From the NCBI GenBank assembly GCA_026214975.1, contig CM047806.1, positions 2,641,822 through 2,705,821 on the forward strand: a stretch of 64,000 nt of DNA. Reading direction: 5' to 3'. Positions 21,463 to 31,282 of this stretch are shown piece by piece. The stretch is from Gentiana macrophylla (taxonomy: Eukaryota > Streptophyta > Magnoliopsida > Gentianales > Gentianaceae). Numbering within the stretch: position 1 is the first letter of the stretch; every line of letters starts with the position of its first letter. A program made the translations under genes and the position numbers. The notes under the pieces are model-generated. The model was not told where the DNA came from, ran no database searches, and worked only from the letters and a program-made list of their open reading frames with translations.

Positions 21463-22643
21463 CTACTGCAGTGTGCCCGGTCTTGTTACAAACTTGACAA
21501 ATAGGTCTATTTGTTCTTGTTCCAGCATTTCCTGTTCCATTTCCTCTTCCCCTTTGCCTCTAAAACTTCTGCCACCTCTATTACCTCTACCTCTTCCTGA
21601 ACCATACTCTTGATTTCCTCCTTGGTTCTCAGTCCTATTTTCTGAAGGTCTGTTACCGCCAAATCTTATGACAGCAACATTTGCTGAAGTTATCTCCATA
21701 TCCATATTTGCAGATGGATTAAAACGTGCTAGGAGCCTTTCATGTGTCACCAATTGTGAATGGAACCCTTGCTAAGATAGTGAGCCTATTATTGAAGTTA
21801 GGTTTACTATAATTGGTTTATACTCCTTACTGAGGCCTCATAGAGTAGAAAAAATTAGTTCACCTTTTGTAGCGGATATCTAGCAGCAGCTAGCCCGTCT
21901 GAGTATAATTTCATCTAGGAAAGATAATCCATCATGGACTTGGATCCTTTTTCACTTCGAGTTAAGGTTGTCTTATATTCCAGCATCCTTGCCTCAGACC
22001 GATTATTGTAAATAGTTTCCAGACCTATCCAGATTTCATGTGCAGTTTCAGCTCCAACAATTTCTAAGAGTGTTTCCTCCTTCATCGAGCTCATCAACCA
22101 ACCAACAATGATCTGGTCTTTGGTATACCACTCCTCATATGCTGGATTTGGAACTGTGCAAGGAACCATGGTAGTAGTGTTATAAGTAGAGATTACTTCT
22201 GGAGGCTTTGGTTTGGTGCCGAGAAGATGACCATCCAACTTATGACCTCGCACAATAGGTAGGATAGTAGATTTCCATAAAAGATAGTTAGATCTGTCCA
22301 GCTTTATGGTGCAAACCTGGTTTAAATTGTTACTAGAACGGAGCTAAAGTGCTCAATGGTGGAGATGGTGACATCTGTGGTGATGGAGTTTGCAGAAAGG
22401 AGGTGACATTGGGATTTTGTTGCATAGAGGTGGAAAACTCCGGCAGAGAAGGTCGGAGATAGAAAGTTGATCTGAATGTGGGATAGGGTCCGGTAGAAAA
22501 AGGCAATGAGATGAACTGAGGCAGTGAGGTGAACTGAGATTGAAATCCTGTGGGTGTGGAGACAACATGTTCATGTCTTGTTGGGTGAGCAGATGTTATC
22601 GGTGGAGCTGTAGCTCCAGTGGTTGCCTCGTCGAATCGGCCAT
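21463..22643 (-). pseudogene. Copia gag, frameshifted
   Basis: It starts after the primer-binding site with a Ser/Pro-rich head. The gag core follows (IKLDRSNYLLWKS, GHLLGTKPKPPEV, DQIIVGWLMSSMKEETL, AHEIWIGLETIYNNRSEARM), then a Gly/Arg-rich stretch (GSGRGRGNRGGRSFRGKG) and a CX2CX4HX4C zinc knuckle (CQVCNKTGHTAVDC, near 21450-21500, in a different frame from the preceding part). Gag coats the RNA genome. Frameshifts make it non-functional. Confidence 0.88.
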
Positions 22644-22821
22644 AGCCTTTTAGCTCTGATACCAACTTGAATTTAGGATAACCACCACAGATCATTACAT
22701 ATATAGTAGGAAGAAGGAATAAAATCTATCTTAGATCTCCTAGTACAGTGCCATCATAGTAACAAACTAACAGACTTGTACGACTTGTACAAAAGACTAA
22801 AATACCCTTTATACTCTAACA

Positions 22822-23356
22822 AATTGAGACTATAATGACTATATATATTCCTATTAATCCTATTTCATACCAAGATCGACTAGTCTGGCACTTCTCAAAC
22901 AAAGGTATCTATACCGTAAAGTCGTGGTACATTTTAGCCTTTAAGCTGAATCAAAATAAGGAATATGCAGAATGCTATGCAATCCTTTATGGAACTGTAG
23001 AAGCTGCGTGAATTTGGAGTGGGAAGTGCATCGTGGAATCTGATTCAGCCCTTAATATTGGAAGAATTAACTCCGATGATGAAGACGTCTCTCCATTTGG
23101 ATCTTTGATACTTCGTATTAAAAGAGTTTGTAGAATGTTCAATTCATGTACTTTCTCCCTTATTAGCAGGTCTTGTAACCTCCGAAGAGAAGGGTTGGCG
23201 AATTTAGGGTTTTCCATTCCTAATTATCTTGCAGGTTATTGTAATTTGCTTAATTGGAGGTTTTTTTTTTCCACAAATGTAATTGGGGAATTAATCCCCT
23301 AACTCCGTTTTCTCTGCTAGTTTAGCAGATATTTAACTCTAATGAATTTGGGTTTT

Positions 23357-23387
<31 letters not shown>
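22822..23387 (+). pseudogene. LINE ORF2 fragment, part 2, with 3' end and poly-A
   Basis: It continues the LINE cut at 14943. AATTG (22822-22826) is the right copy of the Copia target duplication. The translation gives LVWHFSNKGIYTVKSWY, then an RNase H-like tail (CIVESDSALNIGRINSDDED, SRSCNLRREGLANLG). Untranslated sequence and an A run (about 23358-23387) mark the LINE 3' end. Part of the region between the zinc-binding and RNase H portions is missing. Confidence 0.88.
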
Positions 23388-23388
<1 letters not shown>

Positions 23389-23714
23389 CACTTGCTTGCA
23401 GGTCCTCAAAATGTGCATCCGGCATTGGTTCTGATCTCCATGCATGAGGCCGCCCTTCTTTTTTTAAAGGTAAGAGCACTTTATTATATTCCTTATCTGC
23501 AGAAATAGCAAGAAGTACATGAAAATGTAGGGAAATAGACAATTCTACACATCTTATAAGACATAGACGTTTTCTAGCCAAACACATTTCCTTGTCTTTT
23601 GATAAAATAAAAACAAAAAAATAAAAATAAAAAAAAATAAAAACTAGACAGCTTATATTATTGATTGTTATTTAAAAATTTAAGAAACGTACGCATGCAA
23701 AATTTTACTTGATG
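23388..23714. other. Intergenic stretch, no gene recognised
   Basis: AT-rich with A-rich runs at 23610-23640. No coding sequence or clear repeat. Confidence 0.35.
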
Positions 23715-23906
23715 AAAACACATGTCACCGTGTTAAAAAGACAAAAAGAAAAAGAAAAAGAAAAAAGAAAAGGACAGCCAGTCATTTGGGAGGTTGAAAT
23801 AATTTCTTTTTCACTAAATGATATTCATATAAGCGACAATTAAAGTTCTGTCCTGTAGAACAGCTCACAAGGAACACCCAAAACCAACTAAAGCTAATTA
23901 ACACTG
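23715..23906 (+). promoter_or_regulatory. Knottin-B upstream remnant
   Basis: This segment is colinear with 8526-8740 upstream of knottin-A: shared TGTCACCGTGTTAAAA, a GGACA..CCGGTC/CCAGTC segment, GAGGTTGAAA..AATTTCTTTTT and AACTAAAGCTAATTAAC/AACTAATTAACTG. It is cut at 23905 by an LTR, so the core promoter, leader and exon 1 of knottin-B are no longer attached. Confidence 0.7.
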
Positions 23907-24420
23907 TTATAAGCGTCACGGATCCAAAATAGATTACAATAATTAAGGATAAACGAGAAAGCATAAATCACACAAGAAACAATAACATAAGATTTAACGC
24001 CAGATCCAAGAATGCTACCGACTAGTTCACTCGCGAAACGGCGAGATTATATTATCACTGGAGATTTTACAGACTCTGCAATTGCTAATGTTAACTGCTT
24101 ATGCAAATATTCTAGGTTACAACAGATTAGTATTTATAGTCACAAAACCCTAGACCTGGCCGACATAAAGACCTGCTAGCAGATTGACTAAAATACCCCA
24201 GATGAGAACTCATACTCAGCATGACTCCACCAGACATAACCTGCTGACTTTTGCCTGCCGATATATTACCTCCGACATTGACATTGCCACCGACCTTGCC
24301 TCGCCGACTATACTCACCGACCTTGTCTCTCGCCGACTATACTCACCGATCTTGCCTCGCTTTGAGTTAGCTCTGTTTAATACTCAGTTCTGATGAGAGG
24401 TCAAGTCACATTTTATAACA
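23905..24420 (-). mobile_element. Copia 3' LTR on the minus strand, with adjoining polypurine tract
   Basis: Ends are TGTTATAA and TTATAACA, an exact 8-bp inverted pair. Immediately to the right, ATCTCCACCTTG is the reverse of AAGGTGGAGAT, the usual polypurine tract before a Copia LTR. The element therefore ran leftwards and only its 3' end survives. TATTTATAG at about 24131 could be the TATA region. Confidence 0.72.
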
Positions 24421-25345
24421 ATCTCCACCTTGACTTGAACTCTTGTTCAAACAGATGTATAACCAGATGTACTGTACCAGATGCATTTGTCAATGCCAGA
24501 TGTATTGTACCAGATTCCTCCTCTTTCTTCAGACTTAACAGCTTCAGGTGTGATTCCTCCATATTAGAGTTAACTCCAGATGAGAAACCAACTTCAGATG
24601 AGAAATCTATAGGGCTGAGCATAGGTCGGGTTGGGTGGGTTGGGTTGGGTTTTTACCTAGTATAAGTCGGGTTGGTTCCAAAAAATGCCAACCCAAACCC
24701 AAATTACTTCACAACCCAACGGTTTGGTTCGGGTTGGGTTTCGGTTTTCATTAGTCAAACTTTCAAGCTATAAAATTTATCTAAATTCAAATTTATACAT
24801 ACAGAAACAATTAAAGAAAACAATTTTTTGGTTAACAAAAGTTGAAATTTTATTGAGAGTATTGCAACATAGAAATAGTAAAAAGACCAATAATCAACGC
24901 ATCAAACACTTAAAAAAAAAAAGCACAAATCGAAATTGCAATGTTTGACAATTTCCTTCTTTATTCATGACAAAGAGAAAATATTAAATTCTTCAATCCC
25001 AGCAAAGCACAACCGCTCCTCATCTTCCAAGATGTAGCACCTGAACGAAAATATACAAAGTCATATCAATGAAAATCGGAGAAAGAAGCATAAATCATAA
25101 TTCACAAGTATACTTAATTGCTTATCAAGTTTATATTTTACCAAGTCATCCACTCAAATTGCTACTTGCAACTGGAATCATCTGAATCGTTCGGAAAAGG
25201 TGCCCCTGAAACATAAATGATTTAAATAAGTAATTTAATGGGAACATTAAAAAATAAATTTATAAGGATAAGGTACCTGAAGTTTGTGTCATATCATCAG
25301 GCTCATCAATAAGAAATCCAACATGCTTAAGATCAAATAAACCCA
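24421..25345. other. Copia 3' remnant and GGGTTGGGT-type repeat (hAT-like)
   Basis: Up to about 24610 a few hundred bases of Copia 3' sequence remain, without a protein. From 24612 the sequence GGGCTGAGCATAGGTCGGG and repeated GGTTGGGT words match the terminal style of a common hAT-like plant repeat. On the minus strand short exon-like pieces occur near 25200 and 25290 but no gene can be assembled. Confidence 0.4.
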
Positions 25346-25357
25346 GGGTAGACGGTT

Positions 25358-25591
25358 AGGATTGTGATCCTAACTAGGGTTTTTGAGAAGAATTCTGGGG
25401 ATAGAGGAGAGGAATTTGGGGGAGAAACAGAGAATTGGGGAATAAAGGGAATAGGCGGGAAAATAGAGTTTTATTAATATCAAAAGTCAATCCATCATAC
25501 AACACACACCACCCTCATATAGGGGACAACACACACACTAGCACACTTAAAAATACACAGCACAATTAGAATAAACTAATTCTTAACATAC
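25358..25591 (-). mobile_element. LTR of a minus-strand Gypsy-like element
   Basis: Read on the minus strand it starts TGTTAAGAATTAG, contains AATAAAAC and CCCCTATATGAGG, and ends near CACAATCCTAAC. Just outside its start lies GAGGACAAGAATC followed by AAAGGAGAGGG, the usual end of a Gypsy coding region and polypurine tract. It is thus a 3' LTR; the partner LTR is missing. Confidence 0.65.
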
Positions 25592-25877
25592 CCTCTCCTT
25601 TAAAAGATTCTTGTCCTCAAGGATATAAAAAAGCTCAAACATGATTTTCCAAGTTGACATCAACACAAGGATCTGCAGTTGCTTAATCCTACTGTCCTCG
25701 TCTCTTCCCATGTGTATACGAACCACTAAAATTTTGAATCACTTCCCATATCATCTTAGCAGCTTGACAATCCCATTATCATGTCTCATTATCATATCCC
25801 ATTGTATCCCATTATCACCGATACATATCATCCTCTTTCTCTCCCCCTAAAAAACATCCTTGTCCCCAAGGATGTAG

Positions 25878-26399
25878 TCATAAAAAAAAATGACACACCA
25901 AACCCGGGTCCCAAATAAAGTTCTCCACATTAATGATGAGAGAACAATCTTCGATCTCCATTACATATGGAACCACAGCCATATTTGCATCAAGAGTAAC
26001 CATGCCAAGTACAGCCACATAAAGTTCAATTATATGCACTTGCTTGATAAAAAGACCAACCAAGGGAGTCAATTCTGCCATGCCTGAGTTGTTTAACTCC
26101 CTAGCTTCTGTTTCCATATATTCTTGAGGCAATTTCATGACAATGTATACATTCTGAGCATCCCAGTCATACAATATTGCTGCTCCACCGGCCTTGGCAG
26201 TTGGGATGATGTTCCCTACCCTGTCATCCTGCCCTTGGCTAACCCCAGTTACAAATCTGAAACCTTTTCCTAAGGGACATGAAACTCGGCCATATTGACA
26301 CCAATCCACAAGCGTGCCCCAAAAGCTGTTGGGATGTGTTCTTGAGTAAGGTGAAAATATGCATGATTGACCATGATCTTTGACGCCTAGCATAATCAA
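25878..26399 (-). CDS. Uncharacterised 173-codon ORF next to the Gypsy-like LTR
   Basis: An open frame from ATG at 26399 to a stop at 25878. It has no gag, protease, RT or integrase motif that I recognise. It contains DDRVGNIIPTAKAGGAAILY and a hydrophobic segment IIELYVAVLGMVTL. The position just inside the 3' LTR suggests it is the tail part of a non-autonomous LTR element. It could be chance coding potential in repeat DNA. I assign no function. Confidence 0.3.
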   Translation of the reverse strand: MIMLGVKDHGQSCIFSPYSRTHPNSFWGTLVDWCQYGRVSCPLGKGFRFVTGVSQGQDDRVGNIIPTAKAGGAAILYDWDAQNVYIVMKLPQEYMETEARELNNSGMAELTPLVGLFIKQVHIIELYVAVLGMVTLDANMAVVPYVMEIEDCSLIINVENFIWDPGLVCHFFL

Positions 26400-26505
26400 C
26401 CAAGAGTATCAAAGTGTATTATATTACCGGTTGAGATACAAGTTATGTAACCCTCGTGATAGTGTAACGTTTATCTTATCTTACTAACTCTCAAAATTTG
26501 TTCAG

Positions 26506-26782
26506 TTGAAGCAGATACCGCTAATGGAAGAGGCGGCGAAAGATTAAGAAGGGAATTCAGGAAGTCAATAGATTTTCAATAGCCAGATCAAACGATCGTT
26601 ACCGAGACCCAGAAGGCCCGATTATTACCGAGCCCAAAAATCTGAACGTCATTCCAACTTGTAACGGAAGAGTCGTCGGATGTTATGAGGATATGATGTG
26701 TTTGAGTAGTTGTCGTTGTGACACTGGGGTAGCCCTTTGTGTATCGGTCTTTTACCACGATATGACACCGTCGACGATGTAG
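26506..26782 (+). pseudogene. Knottin-B: broken paralogue of knottin-A, exon 2 only
   Basis: It is closely similar to knottin-A exon 2, with the same acceptor (AAATTTGTTCAG). It keeps the propeptide start (ADTANGRG, LRREFRKSIDF) and then has an in-frame TAG at 26580-26582 and a frameshift before 26603. In the shifted frame the domain is uninterrupted, with all six cysteines at the same spacing C-x6-C-x5-C-x3-C-x-C-x6-C (codons from 26660 to 26740) and the loop CNGRVVGCYED unchanged. A further shift separates the acidic tail. Exon 1 was not found: an LTR cluster lies between promoter remnant and exon 2. Confidence 0.85.
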
Positions 26783-26795
26783 AAGAAGAGGAGTA

Positions 26796-26935
26796 ATTAT
26801 ATTTCCAATGCACAATAGTGATACACTGATACGTACTCTTCACTTGCTTCAGCTTAAGTTTCTTTATTGATAATAAGCGAGTAAATTTTAATGTGACGTA
26901 CACAGGAATATACCATATAAAAATCATAGGGTTTA
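26796..26935 (+). other. Knottin-B 3' flank, left piece
   Basis: Matches the sequence after knottin-A (9790-9905): shared words CCAATGCACAATAG, CTTAAGTTTCTTTATT and GTACACAGGAATATA. It is interrupted by the insertion at 26972 and continues at about 30598, where TGCATGTATCGTGTAATTTC and ATGACATTCGGATATGTA match 9965-10027. Confidence 0.75.
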
Positions 26936-27238
26936 TAAGTATAATAATTATAGGGCCGGTGGTGTGGATACTGATACATCTTAGTTTAATTTATCTTTAT
27001 TATTGTTTTAATTAGTGAACAGTCTTTTGAGCTTTTGAAGTGTAGTGTTTTATCTAAATGGATTTTTTAGCCTATAAATATGTGAAGTCATTAGTTGGTA
27101 GAAGAGATTATGTAATCATTTATACTCTTTGAATGAATTTTCCCAAGAGCTTGGATTAGCTCTTGTATTGTCTCTTTTATCAAAATGCATTCTCCATTAT
27201 TTGGTGTCAAGAGCCTTGGTTTCTCTTTAGGTCCGCTG

Positions 27239-28933
27239 ATGGCAAACAATGATGTAGAAGCTAGCCGGATCTCCGACGTAGATCGAGATTTGAAGTCCCG
27301 TCGGGAGCTGAAAAAAGACCGGGAGGAATTCAAGAAGACTCGACAATCGGTGGGTCAAGATTTGCCTCGAACTCCGGTTGAAGAGATGGAAGGATACAGT
27401 CATCGGAGAAGAGAAATCAACAAAGGGTCTTATAATCAACACTGTTTGGGTGCAAGAACACAGCACGGCAGAGGTAATGAAGTTCCACTCAAACAACAAA
27501 TTCACCAAGGAAGCATATTTGCTGCATTTAGTAGCATAATAACCGAAGAGAAATTGCCGACCTTTAATGGGTCTTCACTTAAGCTGGATTTTTTGGATTG
27601 GTTCGACATGATCGAGGATTATTTTGAAGCAGTGAATCCACCCGATGCTGTGAAACGTAAATTGGTTGCTTCCAAGCTCAAAGGCGAAGCATGTATATGG
27701 TGGAAAAAGTTGCAGAACAATCGATTTTCTAAAGGTAAGAACTTAATCACTTCATGGTCAAGAATGAGGGAGCTTTTGCTAAAGAGATTCTTGCACACCT
27801 CACGTTTGACATATTTTTACAAGCAAGAGAATGAAGACAGCGTGAAGCACACCAAGTGTTCAACAAAATTTCCCAATCAACTGAACAAGCAGGAAGGAGC
27901 TGAAACGATTGAGTACCTACAGGCTGATGGATCTATACCTCCCAACTGTTCAACGACAGGCCTATTAGGTGTTCACAGAAACAGCAGCCTTGAAGAGAAC
28001 AATGTGTGCGAAATGGTTGGTGATCTTTATCATACTGCTGAAATTAGTCGGACTAAAGTTTGCAACAAAGATAATGAATATTCAGAGGAAAAGAATGAAA
28101 GAGCTAAGACGATTAAGCACGCCGAGCAGGAAGGAGCCGATGGGATTAAGTACATACATGCTGATAAATCGACGCCTGCCAAGTGTTCAATAGAATTACC
28201 CTTTGAGTCGGTCAATGGAAAACAGCAGGGGATGAGTGAGTTGGAGATACCTGATGTATTTGGGATAATTTACAAAGAGGTTGACATTGAATTTCTAAAG
28301 CAATCAGCATTAGAGAAACCTCTCATTGAAGAAGCAACATACTACATTCCATTTGAAGCTGGGTCACAACTTATAGACGTTGTTGATAGACATGGAGATA
28401 ATAGAGACGATGAACAAACCACCCTTGGAAAAAGGGCCGATCACTGCAGGTTGGAAGAACCTCACAAAGAAATTCCACTTGTTCAATTACCCAAGACAAT
28501 AGAACATTGTGTGGATAACATTCTGGAGGACAGACTGGGTCCAAGTGATATGCAGGAGCAGGATTCGCAAGAAGTCGAGGAACTGTTACTGGGGCACAAA
28601 ATGGTTTTGAAAGAATGTAGACAACTCCCCACTAACATTTCCATGCAGCCTTGTATGTCTGAGAGATTTTTGAATGCTTCTTATATGGCTGTACCGTCCA
28701 AACATGAAGACCAACATAAGGTTAGTAGGCCAAAGTTAATTGATAGACTTAGTAGAGTCAAGAATATCTTTTCAGAAGACAACATACAGTTAACATACGT
28801 AATTCCTGGTGAGTTTATGCTAGCTAATTATCACGTTGCTGAGACTGGATTGCTTTTGTTTGATCCTGGTGGTAACTCCATTTTTCAGAAAGTTAGGAAT
28901 CGCCTCTTTCTCCAACTTTGGCATCTTATTTGA
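27239..28933 (+). CDS. Gypsy-type gag protein with long unknown C-terminal extension
   Basis: The frame is open from 27185, inside the LTR; I prefer the ATG at 27239, 40 bp after the LTR (564 codons). Residues about 15-50 are charged and helix-forming (RELKKDREEFKK). The retrotransposon gag domain follows: KLPTFNGSSLKLDFLDWFDM, EGEACIWWKK-like KLKGEACIWWKKL, and SWSRMRELLLKRFL. There is no zinc knuckle and no protease. The last 300 residues are acidic (for example HCVDNILEDRLGPSDMQEQD) and of unknown function. An intact frame of this length in repeat DNA suggests recent activity or selection. It may assemble particles that a related autonomous element fills. Confidence 0.7.
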   Translation: MANNDVEASRISDVDRDLKSRRELKKDREEFKKTRQSVGQDLPRTPVEEMEGYSHRRREINKGSYNQHCLGARTQHGRGNEVPLKQQIHQGSIFAAFSSIITEEKLPTFNGSSLKLDFLDWFDMIEDYFEAVNPPDAVKRKLVASKLKGEACIWWKKLQNNRFSKGKNLITSWSRMRELLLKRFLHTSRLTYFYKQENEDSVKHTKCSTKFPNQLNKQEGAETIEYLQADGSIPPNCSTTGLLGVHRNSSLEENNVCEMVGDLYHTAEISRTKVCNKDNEYSEEKNERAKTIKHAEQEGADGIKYIHADKSTPAKCSIELPFESVNGKQQGMSELEIPDVFGIIYKEVDIEFLKQSALEKPLIEEATYYIPFEAGSQLIDVVDRHGDNRDDEQTTLGKRADHCRLEEPHKEIPLVQLPKTIEHCVDNILEDRLGPSDMQEQDSQEVEELLLGHKMVLKECRQLPTNISMQPCMSERFLNASYMAVPSKHEDQHKVSRPKLIDRLSRVKNIFSEDNIQLTYVIPGEFMLANYHVAETGLLLFDPGGNSIFQKVRNRLFLQLWHLI

Positions 28934-29105
28934 GGATGAGGCGTCAAATTAACGTACAATACTTAACATTGATCATCTAGAAAGTGAAGCAGATATGCCT
29001 CTGATTGTTGTAGGAAAGGAATTTGCCTTTGCTCTTTTAGGTCCTAAAGGGTTTGGGGCTACCTATATTGCTGCACTTATAATGAGAATGGATGGAGATT
29101 TTTAG

Positions 29106-30344
29106 TTGATTGTAGTTGCGATTTTGGCCAAATTTATAGCATTTGAGATGCTTCCTGCCCCTTACAAAAGTTATGGTCGGGATTGTCATATGATGCTGAA
29201 GGTCAAGGTTGATAAAAGAAGATACAATCAGAGGGAGAATGAGGTCTTTGATTTCCATAATGATGAAGTTCACTATCATGTTGTCTTGCCCGTTGTCTGG
29301 AAGAGTCTGAAACTAGAAATGTTGGAATGGGAGCATAAGAGTAAAAATTCATGTGAGTTGCATGTTTGTGGTCCTTATACCCATGTTGTGATGCCACTTA
29401 GTGCTGCAAAGACTCTGCAAGAGCAGCCTCAACTTTTAAAGGGTAACCAAGAAAGGCAAGAAGACAATTTCGGAAACACTGCTAGTTTAATTTGGAGCAC
29501 CACACTTGACTGTGTAATGCTAGGTATACCTACATTGATGATACGATGTGGTCCCATTCCGCATACCATCACGATCATACTTTGTTGGTTCCATGTCACC
29601 CCTTTCATTATTTCTGTCGCTGAGCTTAGTTTAGCAGCAAGGGATGAAGATGGAATTATTGAAGAAACTTTTACCGGTCAGGCAATGGAGAAATGGGAGG
29701 ATCATCATGGTTCTCTTATTTCTTTGGTCCATGCTTACTTGATCCTTTCTTTATTACTGGATTGTGTTTTGGGCACTAATATTATTGTTTCTCAATGGTC
29801 TGCACGGCTAAACCAAAATGCCGTTAATGCCTTAATGCAGCTGTTTCCCGTTAAGACCCTCAATGATTTCAATAAATGTCCTAGCATTATGATGCCTTAC
29901 TCTACAACTTCCCTTTTCGGCTTTGCAATCGACTTTCTGGTATCGCTAGTTGTAACAAGCAACGTGGTGGTGGAAGGGAAACATAGAGGATTATGGGTGC
30001 TGAGAATTTGGACTAGAAGTGGAATTAATAACTACAAAGCAATGGTGGAATTTTTGCAGAAGTATGGTGTCATTAGCTCCAAAAGTTCAACTGGAGTAAT
30101 AGAAACTTTTGACATGGCTTTCTTTGAACTTGATGATACCCCACCCTACAGTCACATGCAAATTAGATTTTATATGACTATATTTGCTTCAGGACAACTT
30201 GCCACTTGTTTTGAGTTGTTGAAAAAGCATGCGCTGTTTGTCATACATGCTAATGCTTGGGATGTTGGTGTCCAGCATGATGAGGAGCTTGAAGGACATT
30301 GGCATTGTAATCTTCAAAGGGTTTATAATTTAACTCGTGGATGA
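29106..30344 (+). CDS. Orphan ORF2 in the gag-only element (412 codons)
   Basis: The longest open frame after gag, on the same strand. I find no RT, RNase H or integrase motif. It has a hydrophobic segment (LISLVHAYLILSLLLDCVLG, about residues 197-216) and a second near SLFGFAIDFLVSLVVTSNVVV, so membrane association is possible. It ends in YNLTRG. It overlaps the next frame by 8 bp. Whether it is translated is unknown. It could be captured host sequence or a decayed pol replaced by other DNA. Confidence 0.4.
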   Translation: MIVVAILAKFIAFEMLPAPYKSYGRDCHMMLKVKVDKRRYNQRENEVFDFHNDEVHYHVVLPVVWKSLKLEMLEWEHKSKNSCELHVCGPYTHVVMPLSAAKTLQEQPQLLKGNQERQEDNFGNTASLIWSTTLDCVMLGIPTLMIRCGPIPHTITIILCWFHVTPFIISVAELSLAARDEDGIIEETFTGQAMEKWEDHHGSLISLVHAYLILSLLLDCVLGTNIIVSQWSARLNQNAVNALMQLFPVKTLNDFNKCPSIMMPYSTTSLFGFAIDFLVSLVVTSNVVVEGKHRGLWVLRIWTRSGINNYKAMVEFLQKYGVISSKSSTGVIETFDMAFFELDDTPPYSHMQIRFYMTIFASGQLATCFELLKKHALFVIHANAWDVGVQHDEELEGHWHCNLQRVYNLTRG

Positions 30345-30564
30345 GTTATTGAGCGGGGGATGGAATGATGTAATGGAATACTATGAGGAAACAACTAAGC
30401 GGTATTTGAAAATAAAGTTTGGAGTTGTTGCAATTTCATCACTCTGTGCACTTTGCGAGAAGGGACAATCTAGATATTCATTGAAATTGTTTTACAAGGT
30501 TGTGAATAGACTTGATCCGCCAATGGATCTTGATAGTGCGTGTGAGGCTTCTCTTTTATCATAA
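30337..30564 (+). CDS. Short ORF3 at the end of the gag-only element
   Basis: 75 codons, overlapping ORF2 by 8 bp (ATGA-type overlap), ending inside the 3' LTR remnant (EASLLS). It contains ETTKRYLKIKFGVVAISSLC and a cysteine-rich turn (CALCEKG). A faint resemblance to repeat proteins is not enough to name it. It could also be the end of ORF2 after a frameshift. Confidence 0.3.
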   Translation: MDELLSGGWNDVMEYYEETTKRYLKIKFGVVAISSLCALCEKGQSRYSLKLFYKVVNRLDPPMDLDSACEASLLS

Positions 30565-30597
30565 TGCATTCTCCATTAGATACAATACATACAAAAT

Positions 30598-30727
30598 ATT
30601 TGCATGTATCGTGTAATTTCTTTGCTTTGTCGATTATCACTTTATGCCCTCTTTTATGACATTCGGATATGTACTTTTCGTTGTAATTTCAACCTATATG
30701 AACCACTTTTTTTTTTTTTTTTTCCCA
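30598..30727 (+). other. Knottin-B 3' flank, right piece
   Basis: Continuation of the flank interrupted at 26972. TGCATGTATCGTGTAATTTCTTT, TTTATGACATTCGGATATGTA and the T tract match 9965-10078 downstream of knottin-A. Confidence 0.75.
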
Positions 30728-31282
30728 GACGATGGTACACCATGAAAATGTTTTTTACGATTTGTTTTTCTCAGGTTTTCACACAAAATAATAAAGTTTT
30801 TCCAGGTTTTCACAAGTAGATTATTGTCATAAAATTTTGATAATACAATATGGAGTGAAAATACTTCCAGGTTTTCGCTCGGGTATATATAAATATGTGG
30901 GTACGGATACCTGGATACGTGATACACAATTACGGGTTTTTGAAAAATATAGGATACGAGTACATAGTGTATACGTGTACATATATATAAAAAATACAAG
31001 GACCAAATAATAAATAATAAAACTATATTTAAAGACAAACTAATAAATATTAAAACAAATAAATCAAAATATTTTTTAGCGGATCCCCTCAAATTTTAAT
31101 AGTTTTTCATCATTTTAATTAGATATATGACGGTATTCGCCTAAGTTTGTAGCCTAAGTAGCTGTTGTGTAATCCGTGTTGAATACGTTTCGATTACAGG
31201 ACATGCTACAAGACATAAATTAATATCCGTACATCTCAACATAAAAATCAAGGACGATATGGAACAGATTTCACATTTCTCT
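30728..31282. other. Stretch between knottin-B flank and GDSL-B
   Basis: Three spaced copies of (C)CAGGTTTTC (30773, 30801 and 30867), GATACG/TACGGATACC words at 30895-31000 related to 3807-3880, and AT-rich sequence. It includes the 3' UTR side of GDSL-B. No gene seen. Confidence 0.4.

Larger units (their letters stand above)
14944..22821 (-). mobile_element. Complete but degenerate Copia element, TSD AATTG
   Basis: Two LTRs frame the element: the left one (14944-15167) is the 3' LTR and the right one (22665-22821) the 5' LTR, as the genes run on the minus strand. AATTG lies directly outside both ends. The primer site next to the right LTR is TGGTATCAGAGC (initiator tRNA-Met) and the polypurine tract next to the left one reads GTTTGAGGGTGGA. 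The left LTR contains a tandem repeat of about 57 bp that the right lacks. Frameshifts and two nested insertions (17151-18531 and 19370-20847) make it inactive. It sits in a LINE. Confidence 0.92.
26972..30578 (+). mobile_element. Gag-only LTR element with extra ORFs, TSD GATAC
   Basis: GATAC occurs at 26967-26971 and 30579-30583. The 5' LTR is 26972-27199 (starts TGATACATC, ends TCTCCATTA, TATA box CCTATAAATATG near 27071) and is followed by a primer site TTTGGTGTCAAGAGCC. At the other end only about 30 bp of LTR remain (CTCTTTTATCATAATGCATT..CCATTA). Inside are a Gypsy-type gag and two further open frames, but no protease, RT or integrase. It is therefore non-autonomous. It interrupts the 3' flank of knottin-B. 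Confidence 0.8.

Noticed and set aside
30337..30564. Pentatricopeptide-repeat protein
   Set aside because: Only a faint resemblance over about 30 residues, not two full repeats.
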